From the NCBI GenBank assembly GCA_950106755.1, contig OX467083.1:35335029-35399028 (forward strand): DNA of 64,000 nucleotides, in the 5' to 3' direction. This document shows, in pieces, positions 12,615 to 24,834 of this stretch (positions within the stretch are counted from its first letter, which is position 1; each line of letters starts with the position of its first letter). This DNA comes from Climacium dendroides. Lineage: Eukaryota; Streptophyta; Bryopsida; Hypnales; Climaciaceae. The notes beneath the pieces are model-generated. The model was not told where the DNA came from. It made no database searches and saw only the letters and a list, made by a program, of their open reading frames with translations. Both the position numbers and the translations under genes were made by a program.

Positions 12615-12835
12615 GGTGCCCAGTGCCGTTGCCGCCACAATCAAAGTAAAAGTAAAAGTAATTTTCTGATTTTCTTGATTCCTAAAAACTTCAAAAATCA
12701 ATCATTTTCACACCGTACATCTAAACGCCATGAAACGAAGTTGGTGCACCCCTCCTCGCCAAGGGCTTTCCAAAGGTACCAAGCACGCGACCGGGGGACG
12801 CATGGTCCAGGAGATCTCAACGTAACAAACAAAAT
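12615..12835 (-). repeat. Fifth copy of the about 240-bp repeat unit
   Basis: On the minus strand this matches the unit described at 10440-11375, including TTGTTTGTTACGTTGAGATCT at its start and TTGTGGCGGCAACGGCAC at its end. It is the most GC-rich and perhaps least decayed copy. A 129-codon plus-strand frame at 12603-12992 lies over it and shows no family features. Confidence 0.65.
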
Positions 12836-13482
12836 AAAGAAAAGAAGCAAAGCAAATAGCCAAATTCAAGGTATGGATTGTAGGTTTCAGTTATTCACTT
12901 GGGTGTTTGGGGAAAAATGGTGCCTAGTTCAAAGTGAGCTAGTGGAATTGGGAAAAAAAATCCATTTGCAATTTGAAAACATCAACGAATAATAGTGAAA
13001 AAATTGAAATTTTTTTACTTAAAGTAAGAAAAAAATAGAGAAAATAACTGGAGTCAGTACTTGAAAAAATGGTCAAATATGGGAATTCAAGGAAAATAGC
13101 TGGTAAAACTCAAACAATATCCTGAACACTGAGTTTCACTTAGAATGCAATCTTTGAGTTTTACATGGGTAGGGAGGACCTGTCCAATGCTTGAGCTTGG
13201 CCCCAATTAAAAATGCTGAAAATTATCATTTACCACTTATGCAACTTCCAAGTTCATATTAGAATCATAGACCTCGATACAATGTAGCTTGAAATGCTAG
13301 TAAATACAAAATTAACCAGCTACATATTATGAGGTAGCTTGAGGTAGGTTTTATACTTAGAGACTTGAATGAATGTATCTCTAAGGCTAAGCATAAGGAT
13401 TTTAGGGATCACCCAAACCGTTTTTCCTTGAGGTATGTCTACACAAAGGGGGGCAATATGAAACATGGTATGTGGGTGATAT

Positions 13483-14503
13483 CTTATCCTCTAAAGTTTC
13501 AAGGCCTTTTTTTTCCATTAAATTCCACTCAAAATTGCCATTTCTAGTACAAAGGGCAAAAAACTTTAGAAATTGTTTTTTTTGCATATGTAACCATGGA
13601 ATCTTGCACTAGAATAGTATAAAAATGTGTGAATTTTTTTTAGAAACTTTAACTGCGTAAATTGCAAAATATTTGTATTTATAGTGAAGAAAATCCGTTT
13701 TTTTGCACCTTGCCTAACTAGTGTTTAAGTCTATAAATCTTCTCAGCTTAAATTTTTGCATTAAACATATTGAATTATAAAAAATTATATTGAAAATTGA
13801 GTTGAATGTCTAGGAAAAATATTTCAATAAACACATACTTCATTTTCATTCTTTAAGACGTTATTAAGAAGAAGTAGGTATGAGATTAAAGGAAAAACTA
13901 AATTGTTAATAGGTCTAAGATGGAAATGGAACACAACAATCCCTAAAAAAATCTTAATTTTTATACTTTAAAAAATTATTAAGTAGAAGTAGGTATGAGA
14001 TAGAAGAAAAATCTAAATTATTAATATTCCTAAAATGAAATTAAAATTTACTAATTCCAATGGTAATATTGTTATAGGAAGAAAATTAAAGCATGTGAAA
14101 TTAATTTTTTTAAATTGTAAAAATTGCATTTAGAAATGAATCCTACAAGTAAATTTTTCAAGAAAATGCTCTACTTGCCCAAAAAACAAGATTGTCCATG
14201 ACTTTCTCATAACAAATCAAAATGGAATGATTCAAAGCTTTCCATGTAGACAAAAATATAATTTATGAGAAAAAAAAATCAAATTTTTATTTTTTTGCTG
14301 CCTCTTCTCTTTTGTTTTAAACTTATCTAGGCATAACTTTTGTTCCTAAGCACCAATTGAAAAAAAATTATATTCCCTTGAAAACAACTAACTTTTCTAT
14401 CTTCAAAAAAAGTTTCAAAAAACCATGACAAAAATTCAGCCTGTAGGTACCTATCCAAAATCCCATTTGTCCACCAAAGGGACAATGGTCCTTTAGGGGT
14501 TAA
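13483..14503 (+). mobile_element. TTAACCC-ended TIR element, copy d
   Basis: The left end CTTATCCTCTAAAGTTTCAAGG and the right end GTCCTTTAGGGGTTAAG form degraded inverted termini about 1.02 kb apart. The core segment is partly duplicated: two diverged copies of about 110 bp lie in tandem at roughly 13845-13955 and 13960-14065, each with 'aagtaggtatgagat'. Noncoding. Confidence 0.55.
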
Positions 14504-17500
14504 GGATTACATTTATTCCTTTTTTATGCACTAACTCTCAATATTCTATATTTTAATCCTCGCATGGATTACAATTTAACTCTTATTAAGCCCTTGAGGT
14601 TAAATTCATAATCTATCCTTTCTTCATTCTTGATGTGAATTTATGCTAAAGGACAAAAATGCATACTTGGATTTAAAAAATTTAGACCATTCAAATAGAG
14701 GGCCGATTTTTTGATGCAATAGTTGACATTTTTCACATAGATGCACATAAGGATTGTCTCAACACCTAGTTTCCCATAGCCTCATTTGGACTCCTCCCTC
14801 CAATATCACCTCCAAATTGTCATTTCTTTAATGAAAGAGTCATAATTATTTTTTAATCATTTTTTGAAAATCTAACCACAAGATCTTGTTCACCACTATC
14901 AAATTAGACTACAATTTAATTCCCTAAACTTTGACTGTAGAATTAAGATTTCTTTGATCAAGGTTTAGTTTTGAAAAATTAATTGTTTTTTTCCTCGGGA
15001 GAATGACTTTGGGGCTCTATATCTCATATTTTCATGAAAGAAGAGTTTGCCATATTTGTTCAATGCAACTATGAATAGTTAAAAACATGCATGCCAATTA
15101 TCACAAAGATTAAAACAATGGAAGATTCTATTATTTATGCTAGGTCAAAGATAGCTTAAGAAAGTTTGTAGGTTATTATAGGAATTATAGGATAGGGATT
15201 TGGAAAAAGGGAATTTAGGAATAGGCTTAAGATTATTTGAGGTTGGGTTGGGTCTCAAGTTGGGTAAGGATATAAAGAGGTTACATGCAAAGCATTTCTA
15301 CAACAAAGGCCCTGTACAATTCTAGACCTATTCACAAAACTTTGGGGATTTCATGTTAGAATTGCATAAAAATGATTAGTTAAAAAAAAATTTCAATTGC
15401 TTATATTGATATCAAAAATAGTTTTTTACCTCATAATTATTCTAGAATCTCAAATTAGGCACAATTATTGTGTTGGAATCCTAATAACATAATATACATT
15501 CAATCACAGGATTTTTTGAAAGTAATAAAGTTTGACCTTATAGTAGCTTGCCCCAAGAATTGAAAAAGCCCCAAATAATCATTTTAGTCCTTTAGGGTTT
15601 AATTGAATTAAAACAAACAAACTTTATTAGTTAAAAGAAGGGATAATTGAATTGTCTTCTTTTAAAGAAACATCTTTTTCATTTTATTTGTGACTACAAA
15701 GTAAGTGCATCAATAGACAACAATGGAATAAACTATAGTTGCATAAAAAAAATAATAAAAAATTTGAAACTTTGCTTGTGTAATATGGCCATGTGTTTTC
15801 ATTGAGGTAGAATGACCCATTGTTGTACCTTTAGTAGCTATATATATTTACACATATTTACACTCATTAGATTTACAATTTTTTTGGTACAATAGAATAA
15901 CAAATCACAAAATTTTCACATTTATCTTAGTCAATTCATTTTGAACTAAAGAAACATCTATAGATTATAGGTGGTCAAAACAAAAACACGTAGCTTCTCA
16001 TTGTTGTTCTTAGGGGACTACTCTTGTTCATTTGGATTCTAATGTGTTTCTTGTAATTCCCTACATGATTGCAATGGTAATCTAAAAGTATCCTTGAAGA
16101 CTGTGGAATAATGGATGAATCTTTTGTCATGTATAGAATCCATAGATTTTAGTTATGTATAATTTCAATAGCATGAAAGAGGTCTTTTGATAGTAGTGAA
16201 TAGTATCACAATGTGGTGCACAAGGTCACTAGAAGAGCTAATGCCAATATGGGCTTTGGACACCACACTCTCACGCACTATTTTCTAGCACCATTTTGAA
16301 GACCTAAAAATCTAGCTTGCAAAAATGAGTGGGTCAAACATTTCTTCCTTTGGATTCTAGAAAGAACAGAAATGGATCCAACTTGCAATAAAATAGTTGT
16401 TGGTGTTGCACACCATTTGATGTTTGTATTCTAAGGACACTATTGCTCCTGTTGGGGATGAATGCACACTCCAATGGATGAATACTTTAAGTTTCATGCT
16501 GGCTAGTGTGCATTCATTTTGTACGTTTCATCCATTTCTCTGCAAATACCAGCCCAGCATCATCCATGGAAGTGAAGATCCCCCCATGGAAGTGAGGATC
16601 AGTCGGTTTCTGCACTGCCCCCAACTCAATGAGAAAAAATCCCTGTGTCGAAGCCTGCATCATCCACTCAGTCCGGCAGTCTTGCCTGCTTTCGTGCAAT
16701 TGGGGTGTTGACCCTACCATGTCAACCTACCAACTCCGGTTGAATACCAAGGCCAAATCATCCCCACCAGCTGAACGGAAGCTGAAGGTCGTTCGGTCTG
16801 TAAGCGAAGCGCCCGTGCTCTGAAAGCGATTGTGACGCAGGGGTGCATACATTTTGCTTTCTTCCCTGTGTCAATAATGGACATTTCGGGAGGTGGGGTC
16901 GTTTTGGGAAGTGACTCCTGCGTTTCAGCTTCAACAATTCGCAGCATTCGCAACTCATTCCATGAAGGTCCCCCCAATAGGAAATGAAATGACTTGCGTT
17001 AGGTGCCCAGTCCATTTTTCTTCCTACCCCCACTTTCTGAAAGTGGTTTCAAGGAGTTCAGCTTCCCTGCAAAGGCAGCAGGCTTTCAAATGGTCGCTCG
17101 CTCGCTTGCTTGCTTGAAGAGCAGACTAGTCTACCTTACCCAGCGCAGGTTAGGTTAGGTTAGGTTGAGTTACCCGGCTAGTCGTAGCGCAGGAAATGTT
17201 TTGTTGCGATAAGTTTGATCCAGCAAGAAGGACAGGCCATAATTCCCATTCCAAACTGCCCAGCCAAATGAATGGGGGAACGGGGAAAGGGACCCAATGA
17301 GTCGCCCTCGCAGGGGGGCAAGAGCCCCAGAGCCTCACGTGCTAACCTTCTGCAGCATGGGAGCCTTCTGAATCGCGGGTTCAGACCGCGACAGACCCCG
17401 ACCGGACCCGCTCCGACGCGTGCCGACCCGTCCCGAGTTCCGCGCCTCCCGGGCGCAGGCGCGCACCTGGTCCGCAGTCCCGCACCCGGCCGGACCCTGG

Positions 17501-18150
17501 CGCGGGCGAACCGGTCGGGGCCCGCCATCCAGGCTTCCCGTTCGCCTGCCCGCGCGCCTGCCCGCCCGCCCGCCTTCCTTCGAGAGCAGCCAGGCCAGGC
17601 CAGCCCAGGCAATACTACTAGTAAGCAGCGTCGACTCATAGAGCTAGTCAGGAGTACTAGTCAAGAAGAATTGGCTACACACACACACAGCACACACACA
17701 AGCGTCGCGCTTGAAATGCACAAGACGCTTCCCACGCAACAACGCAACGCACTGGATTGCTTGTCACTGTCTTATCAGCTTAGCATATCATCGCCTGGCG
17801 GAATTCGACTCCTCGCCGCAGGCGCGTGACGGTAGTGGACAACACTAGAAGCTTCGCGTTGGAGCGGTATCGTAACTAGCTCTGCCCCTGTAGCCCAAGT
17901 GGGCGTGGTCGTTTCTTGTTAGTTGCGTCCGTTCCAGCGAGAAATTGGTTGAGCTCGTTGCAGCGCGCGCGGAATTGGCATCCACCGGGTCAGGATTAGA
18001 TGAGATGCGCGAGGCCGAGTAAACGAGGGTGAGATATTAGTCGGGGAGCCAGCGCCGCGGCGAACGCTACTACGAAGGCGGAGTGGCGGAGTTTGAATTT
18101 TGTTGGTCTTGTGGAGATTAGAGGGAGCTCGTGTTTTGAGATTGCGAGGA

Positions 18151-18192
18151 AGGGTGGGGTGGGGCTGGGTGGGGTGGGGTGGGGTAGGGTGA
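18151..18192 (+). promoter_or_regulatory. G-run tract with G-quadruplex potential upstream of the bHLH start codon
   Basis: At least six runs of three or four G separated by one or two bases lie 85-125 bp before the bHLH ATG, on the coding strand. If transcribed, this would sit in the mRNA 5' leader and could form an RNA G-quadruplex that affects translation. If not, it is a promoter-proximal DNA G-tract. The transcription start is not known. Confidence 0.6.
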
Positions 18193-18274
18193 GAGGAGCC
18201 GGCAGAGGAGAGGGATTCGGGGTTGGCGTGTGCAGGGCGCGCATCTGGCTGGGGAGGCTTGAAATTGGACTGGA

Positions 18275-21006
18275 ATGACATTCATGGCACCAGCGCCAGA
18301 TCAAGCGGCGACGACGTACGGGGGGGGCCTGCTGTCGCGGTCGTTGAGCATCCCGGCGTCGTACCGGAGCACGGCCATGTCGCCCACGCACTCCATGACC
18401 TCGCTGTCCAGCTTGGAGAAGCTGATGGAGTGCACGACGACGTCGGGGAACAACACCGGGGGCGCGCCAGGGGCGTTCAGCTCGCGGTCGGCCACCACGA
18501 GTCCCACGGGGAGCTACTGGGGCCAGGCCGAGATGGTGCAAATGCTTCAGGCGGGGGCTGCTGCTGGCGGGGTGCAGCAGCAGCAGGCGGAGCTGCTGGC
18601 ATCCGGGATGGTAAGCAGTGAGTGGCAGCAGCTGCTGGACTCGAAATCCGCGTCCTCGGGGGGGTACAAGTACCTGGCGCCCGTGGCGATGGCGCCGTTG
18701 CGAGGGAGCATTATGGAGAATGCGAGGATCCGAGAGATGATGGCGGGGCGGGTGGGGGGGCCGAAGCCCGGGTGGGGCGCGATGGACGTCGCGAGTGGGG
18801 TTACGGTGGACCCATCCAAGGGCGGGTTGGCATTGCAGCCGGGGGTGGGGCTAGCGACGTCGCATTGCTTGGAGCAGTTCACGTCGGATCCTGCCTTTGC
18901 TGAGCGCGCGGCGAAATTTTCCAGCTTCGGGAGTGGGAAGTACGCCCAGATCACGCTGCCATTGTCGGCAAACGACGCGGGGAAGCCGCGGTCGCGATCC
19001 GCGGAGAGTTGCGGTAGGTTATCGAAGACCGTCCCGAGTAGCCTGAATTCGGTGGCGAAGAAGTTCGCGGCGGCCGTGGCCACCGAGATGGAGGAGACGA
19101 CTAAAGCAGCGGTGGCCTCGGCGACCGCCGCTGCCGCTGCGGCTGCTGGCACAGCTGCAGCCGCAGCGGCGGAGAGGTCATGCGACATGGAGGTGGACAC
19201 CGGTGTGAGAACGATCGATGACAAGAGCCCGCCCGGCGCTGCGCGTGTGCAACCCGAGTTGGAAGCCATTGAGGGAGCAAGTTTGGCCGCCATGGAGACC
19301 ATCCATGTGCTGGTCGAAGCACCAGCAGCACGGGAACCTACGAATTCCTGTTCTGCTGAACAACCAGCAAGCGTTCAGCGAGGGGGACACGGATTCAGCT
19401 CCCCTGCCGCGTCGCCTGCGAGGTCACCTTCCGGAAGCGACGACAGCGATCGCCGCAAACGGAAGAATTCCCCGGACAAGCCGGATGTCGACCCTAAGGT
19501 AACACAATCGCATCGCACTCCAAATTTGACACGAGCTGCTACCATCTTCTTTGAACCCATCCGAAATGGGGCCACAACCGACTGAAATGTCGAGATTGGC
19601 TCTGTTTTTGTGAGCTTGGTCCGTGAGCTGATTACGTAGAATTATTCTCGATAAATGCCTGCAGGCGGTTGATGCGGTGGACTCCCAACCGAAGCGGTGG
19701 AGGGGCGAGAAAGGCGAGAACACGTCGCGCACCGACAAGGCCGACGACGCGAAGACCAAGGCGGAGCGCAGCTCCAGTGACAACTCCGGCGACTCCGGCA
19801 GCAGCCCCCGAGCGCACAAGGAGAGCACCGGCAGTCACAAGAACCACCACAAGGACCTGTCCAAGCAGGACTACATCCACGTGAGGGCTCGCCGCGGCCA
19901 AGCCACGGACAGTCATAGCCTGGCTGAAAGGGTAAGCTCCTTCTCAAGCCCCTCCTCAAGTCCCTCCCACGCACAATTCCTATTAGTGACATTCCTTGAA
20001 CATGCGCCTCATGTCATGCTCTTCAGGTTCGGAGGGAGAAGATCAGCGAGCGCATGAAGTATTTGCAGGACCTCGTCCCGGGGTGCAGCAAAGTCACGGG
20101 CAAGGCCGTCATGCTGGACGAAATCATCAACTATGTGCAGTCCCTGCAACGGCAGGTGGAAAGTTTGTCCATGAAGCTGGCGTCGGTGAACCCGGGCCCT
20201 GCTCAAGCACGCCTCGACTACAGCTACGATAGCGTCTTGAATAAAGAGCTTCTGCAGTCTCGTTTGTCCGGCTCTTCGACCCTTGGGGTGTCGGAATCCA
20301 CCGCCACGTTTAGCATGCTGCAACACCAGCAGCACCAGCAACAACACCAGCAACACCAGCAACACCGGCACCTGCAACACCAGCAACATCAGCATCAGCA
20401 ACAGCAACAGCAACAGGAACAGGGCAACGTCATGCATTGTGGTCTGGATTTTCGGGCCATGGGAGCGAGCTCCTTGGATGGGTACCTTCGCCGGGCTAAT
20501 AGTGCGCCCATCAATGTCTCTTCGGGATTGACCAGAGTGGAGACCTTCGGCGACGATGTCTCTCAGGTAGCGCCACATCTCAACCATGCAACAGCAATAA
20601 CTGCATCTTTTGGCTTGTTTTTGTAGATGTTTCTGAGCAGTTTCTCAAGCTGTTGGTTTGGTTTTTCTGCAGTCCATTGGTTGGGACGGTGAGCTGCAAA
20701 GCATTGTGAATCCGATGGGTTTCGGCCATTCGAGTCGTTTTGGATCATCTATTCTGGACGGCCTTCATTGTACGTCTGTTGATGAACTCAATCAAGTGAT
20801 TTGCTTTGCTTACATGTGTGTATCATTTTGTCAATTGTGCTGACTTTATCCTCAGACTTGTTGCTAGACTTAAAAAAGAACTTGATAGGATTAGTTTGAT
20901 CCACAGTAATTGCCCTTTCGGTGTAGCGTTTTATGGACTGATGAAACCTGTGCTTGAATTGATTGCAGCTCAGCTTCCAGTGGGGCACATGAAGGTTGAA
21001 ATGTGA
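18275..21006 (+). CDS. bHLH transcription factor, subfamily XII (BEE/CIB/BPE type)
   Basis: Nuclear DNA-binding regulator of the class that binds E/G-boxes as dimers. I join five exons: 18275-19498, 19665-19931, 20027-20566, 20673-20769 and 20969-21006. All boundaries are GT-AG with consistent phase, giving 721 residues. The basic region ([15 protein letters not shown]) has the H-E-R contact pattern at H492, E496 and R500, followed by the helix-loop-helix to about 545 ([19 protein letters not shown]). Upstream, [15 protein letters not shown] (205-219) is a conserved N-terminal motif of this subfamily. Low-complexity tracts are poly-Ala at 277-299 and a Gln/His-rich run at about 596-628. Exons are GC-rich. 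The protein ends HMKVEM; the 38-bp last exon is the least certain. The start is the first ATG of the long frame, and a second ATG lies three codons on. Target genes and the exact orthologue cannot be told. Confidence 0.93.
20322..20424 (+). repeat. CAG/CAC-type trinucleotide tract inside the bHLH coding sequence
   Basis: An irregular run of CAR and CAY codons encodes the Gln/His-rich stretch of the bHLH protein, downstream of the HLH domain. It is in frame and mixed in codon type, so it is likely to vary in length between alleles but not to break the frame. Confidence 0.85.
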
Positions 21007-22559
21007 GGGTGTTTTGCAGTCGCAAGGAGGATTGACGCTTCATTTGATGATCTGCTCCTTAAATCGCATCTTGTTTCTACGACCCTGAGAGAAACCAACT
21101 AGTAACCGGGTTTTTCACTGTTTTGTAAGTGGAAAGAGTCTTAAACGGTGTACAACGATAACTGTAGATGATGGGTCCGAGGATCTACAGAAAATAACAA
21201 ATTTTCAAGTGTGTGCCATGCCTGGGGTGACGCCACTGCTTTTGAGGGGGAGTTCAAATGCATTTGCATTTGGAACTCACTCCTCACTGCATGTGTGTTT
21301 CTGTTTTGCCTTCAGTAGACCTTTCCCCTCCCAAGGCTACCGTCACCGCCTTGAATTCTAGTTGAATTTCTTTTGGAGAGTGCTCTTTGTTACAGTACTA
21401 CCGTATTTGTACAGGAGTCTCTCTGACACACGGACCTAGCCAGCTAGTTCGTTTGGGAGTTTTTTGAGTGTAATATTCCTGATAAACGGACCTAGTTCTC
21501 CATATAGCCGAGCTAGCTCCCTCCCTGTAGCCTCTAGGCAAGTACAGTTGTAGTGCAGCTTCTCAGTGTACAGCATCTGACTAGTACGGCGGTGTGTGTT
21601 TAGATCACCCTTCTCCTTACCTCCTGTTTCCACTAGGTAATGGCGATATTGTACAGCCCTTTGTGGTTATAAAAGTGCCTTGCTGGTGCAAGCTTTCTCT
21701 GATTTCCTAGTAGCCGTGCCTGGCCCTTTTGGATTGGAGGGGAATCCCTGGCTGATTGATTGCTATCTGCTGTGGAATTTTTTGCTGTTTTGGGGATATG
21801 TCCTGCAGTGCCGTGATTGAGCTTTTTATGGTATCCATACCCCCAAAGCTTCCAGATAAGCATCTGGATGGGGTCATATTCTTGAATTGTCTTAGTTTTG
21901 GTTGGGTCTTCGTTGAAAAGGGATTCTATGTTGGGTTCTCTTAGTATTCTTTGGACACTATGTGAACAAACCATGAATTATCAAAGGGCTGATTATAGGT
22001 GCATTCAAAATTTACCCTAAGCTCCCATGCTTAAGATGTGTACATTTTAATTAAGAGCCTTTAGGGGTCTGTTTCTCTACTGCAGAGGATTGCAATTAGG
22101 TGTGGATATTATATGCGTGCAAATCATGGTGCATGACATTCTAACGCTCATCTGACACCCCCCGCCTCCCTTGAAAGTTGCGCCTTTTGTGCTTCTCTCC
22201 AGTCTCCAGTATTCTCTTATCCCCAACATATTATTCATATAATACATATATTATTCCCAGGAATCCAAGTGTGACGGCTTTAACTGAAGAATGTTTGCGA
22301 ATGAGCAAACTTACAGGTGGAGTTAATTGGTGGCAGTGAATGTTCAAAATGTGCTTGTGGAACTGTGGAAGATCCCCTGGGACAACTCTCATGGAACCTG
22401 AGCACGGCGACACTCCTGTCGAGCACTACTGCACTGCACATGTTCAATCGACTGACAACGGGCAAGTACAAATAGAAATTCGATGAAAGTATTTGGGAGA
22501 GATTAAAAGCCTAATGAAGTACTGCATTGTCGGTTTGATTTTTATATCATGGGTTGAAA
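21007..22559. other. Intergenic region between convergent bHLH and OEP16 genes
   Basis: This should hold the 3' UTRs of both genes, which end toward each other. I see no further gene. Short frames on both strands lack conserved motifs. No clear TIR element or tandem repeat was found. Confidence 0.55.
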
Positions 22560-24834
22560 TTAGAGCAGTTTGAGAAAATCAGCAGCAGTCGCTAAAGCAC
22601 TGGCAGTGAGGGCGGTTCGGACCATTTTGTCTTGAGAGACCCTGCCGTCCGAGACGGAGAGCATTACTCCTGTCAATGCACCTCCAACTGCTGCATTCTT
22701 CTGCAGAAAAAACAACACAAATACTTCATTGTTTAACCCCTTACTGCCTCAATTTTTGAATTTAATTTAATTTTAATTTTAATTTTTGCTCATTTTTGCT
22801 TATATCTTTGTACAAATATATCATTTATCAGAATTTCATGAAATTGGTCACAAAGGAAGGTCGTCTTCTTTTAAGATTCAAGTATTACATTGGATGAATG
22901 AGAAGTCAGTTGGACAAAACAGTGCCTTGAATCATCGTCCCAAATATGGATGCAGGAGCGCTTAAGTGACGCTCTGTTTCTAGGTACAGTGCTGAACAAT
23001 AACAACTCTTGTGGTGTACGACTCACTTGACCTGCGGCTACAAAAGAATTTATAGATTGTACTCCAAGCAAGTGATTATCGTCTGTTTGGATAAAAGACT
23101 CATATGGGTTCGACTGTCAGAAGTTAAAGATGTCTCTGTAAGCCAAATCACATGTATCTACCGGTTTCTTCCATTGCGATCCCTCCTGAGGCATTCCATA
23201 GATTGCATTCCACTTGCAATCCATGCTATTCCATTTTTCAGTCCATAGATTGTTGCGTGATTTCTCGCAAGTACAACAAACACATAGCTGTTTGCCACAA
23301 ATTTGAGCCCGTTTCAAATTTCGCCTATTTACGGTGGACTTAAACCAGTGTTTACGTCCTGCTGCCTACATGTGTTCAGGAATATGTTCTTACCCAATCT
23401 TGCTTGCCTCGGGCCTTCTCCATACCGTATTCGAACCCAGCATACATCCCTGCTACCATGCCTGCAAGATGCAAATCAATCTAGCTGTGATTCGTGGGTT
23501 ACCCGTGCGTTTCTACTCTGAACCCAGTCATCTAATTAAGAAATAATCTGTTCTAAAATGATAGAGACGAATGTATTTTTGTATTACCCCATTGAAGGCC
23601 TTCTTTTCCAGCCTTCACAATCTGCGTCAAAACTACCCGATTAAGGAACTCATGAAATGAAAGACTACTATTTCAAACACTTCAGTTCCTGTATTTAGTG
23701 TGAGGAGCCATACATCCTCCCTACAAGAGTATAGGTACTATGCAGAGTCTAAAGAAAAACAAGGATCGTTCCCACCAAACTTCTCACAGAATCTAGAAAT
23801 GTTTGCTGTTCTATCAGCTTCGCATGATTACGACTGATGCACACATTTAAGGAAAAGTCCCTTCGCATCCAGAATGCATAATTACAGTAAGGGCTGAAGA
23901 AAGTACTGTAGTGAACTTTGAAGATCTGGTAATTTAGAAGACGAGCATGAGAGAATCTCACGATTTTTTCTATGTCGCGTCTTGCTGTCGGAGCATCTGC
24001 ATCAATCCCAAGTACACAACAGTCGCGTGATTCAAGACCTCTTTAAACTTTAGTTAGCATGTCCATTGTGACAGCTCCAGGGTCAAATGGAAGTTGGCGA
24101 ATAAACTTAAGATTTGTTCAAATTTATACACACGACGTGGAAAAAATACTTCATATAACTAGAGACAACACATCCATCAGACGACCAGTTGAGGAGCTGG
24201 GGTAGACCCCTTGAAAGCACTAACTTCTGTATGTTAAAAGGATTCACAGTTCCATGATGATGGAACAGGACGTACGTTCGATAGGCATGGAATGTATCTG
24301 GGAGCCTGATTTGTAGAACTCGATACCTTTCCTCATCAAACTGTATGCTTCTTGAGAAGCCGCATGAGCAGCCCCAACCTGCGTGTATTGCCATGGCCAC
24401 TTTCGATCAACGATACAGTAGGAAAGAAAGACAAGTCCTAATGTAACTGTGCCCACTCTTCATGACTTGCTACAGAATTAAAATGCCCGAAATAAGACGC
24501 CAACCTGCCAGAATACAGGATTCAATGAGAGTATGTATTCTTCGGAGAAATGTCAATGCGTTCATTTCTTATCCTAGCAATGGGTGTTCACCCCATCTAT
24601 TTCACTGAAAAGGACAAATTGTCAATACTGCAAACTGCAACGTCAATTTGTACACTGTGCTGACGCCCTATACAAAACCTATACAGAGGCAAATAATGGT
24701 TGCAGATAAAGCTGTACCCCGCTGATCTTGAGAACACCATCGAGGGTACAATTAAGCGTTGGATTCCCTGTGTCCATGAGATAATCCATGGGGTTTGTCG
24801 GTGCTTTGACAGACAGTCTCGGCGCGCTCATCAT
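22560..24834 (-). CDS. OEP16: Chloroplast outer-envelope pore protein OEP16 (PRAT family)
   Basis: An amino-acid-selective channel family of the plastid outer envelope, also reported as the import channel for the PORA precursor. Six small exons on the minus strand join in phase: 24834-24718, 24378-24327, 23996-23962, 23621-23588, 23461-23394 and 22700-22560, all GT-AG. They give 148 residues, the usual size of OEP16-1. Family landmarks in order are MDTGNPTLNCTLDGVLKI near the N-terminus, EAYSLMRK, GKEGLQWG (73-80), AGFEYGMEKARGKQDW (87-102), then KNAAVGGALTG and ATAADFL at the C-terminus. Four hydrophobic helices fit the Tim17/22/23-like PRAT fold. A second ATG follows the first directly. The cysteine I recall just before the KEG of pea OEP16 appears as glycine here. 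It lies head to head with the PTC52 gene. The length argues against the seed-type OEP16-2 form, which carries an extra loop. Confidence 0.88.

Larger units (their letters stand above)
10346..18274. other. Intergenic DNA: repeats, then GC-rich upstream region of the bHLH gene
   Basis: Between 10.4 and 12.8 kb lie several copies of a roughly 240-bp repeat, a (TACA)n microsatellite and a MULE-like MITE, listed separately. From 13.5 to 14.5 kb is a TTAACCC-ended element, and 14.5-16.4 kb is featureless AT-rich DNA. From 16.4 kb composition rises, and 17.2-18.27 kb is strongly GC-rich with open frames on both strands that overlap each other. I read these as by-products of base composition in a promoter and 5'-leader region. 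A CA-rich run lies at about 17675-17702 and three GGTTA-type repeats at about 17148-17167. Confidence 0.6.

Noticed and set aside
12603..12992. 129-codon plus-strand frame
   Set aside because: It lies over a dispersed 240-bp repeat unit and shows no domain.
17147..17170. TTAGGTT-type repeats resembling telomere sequence
   Set aside because: Only three or so units and the unit is not the plant TTTAGGG; simple repeat.
17178..17829. Overlapping GC-rich open frames on both strands (153 and 185 codons) upstream of the bHLH gene
   Set aside because: They overlap on opposite strands, are rich in Arg/Pro/Ala, lack any domain, and lie in a GC-rich promoter/leader region where stops are rare.
18547..19302. 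251-codon antisense frame within bHLH exon 1
   Set aside because: It is the reverse of a GC-rich, Ala-coding exon whose sense strand carries conserved family motifs.
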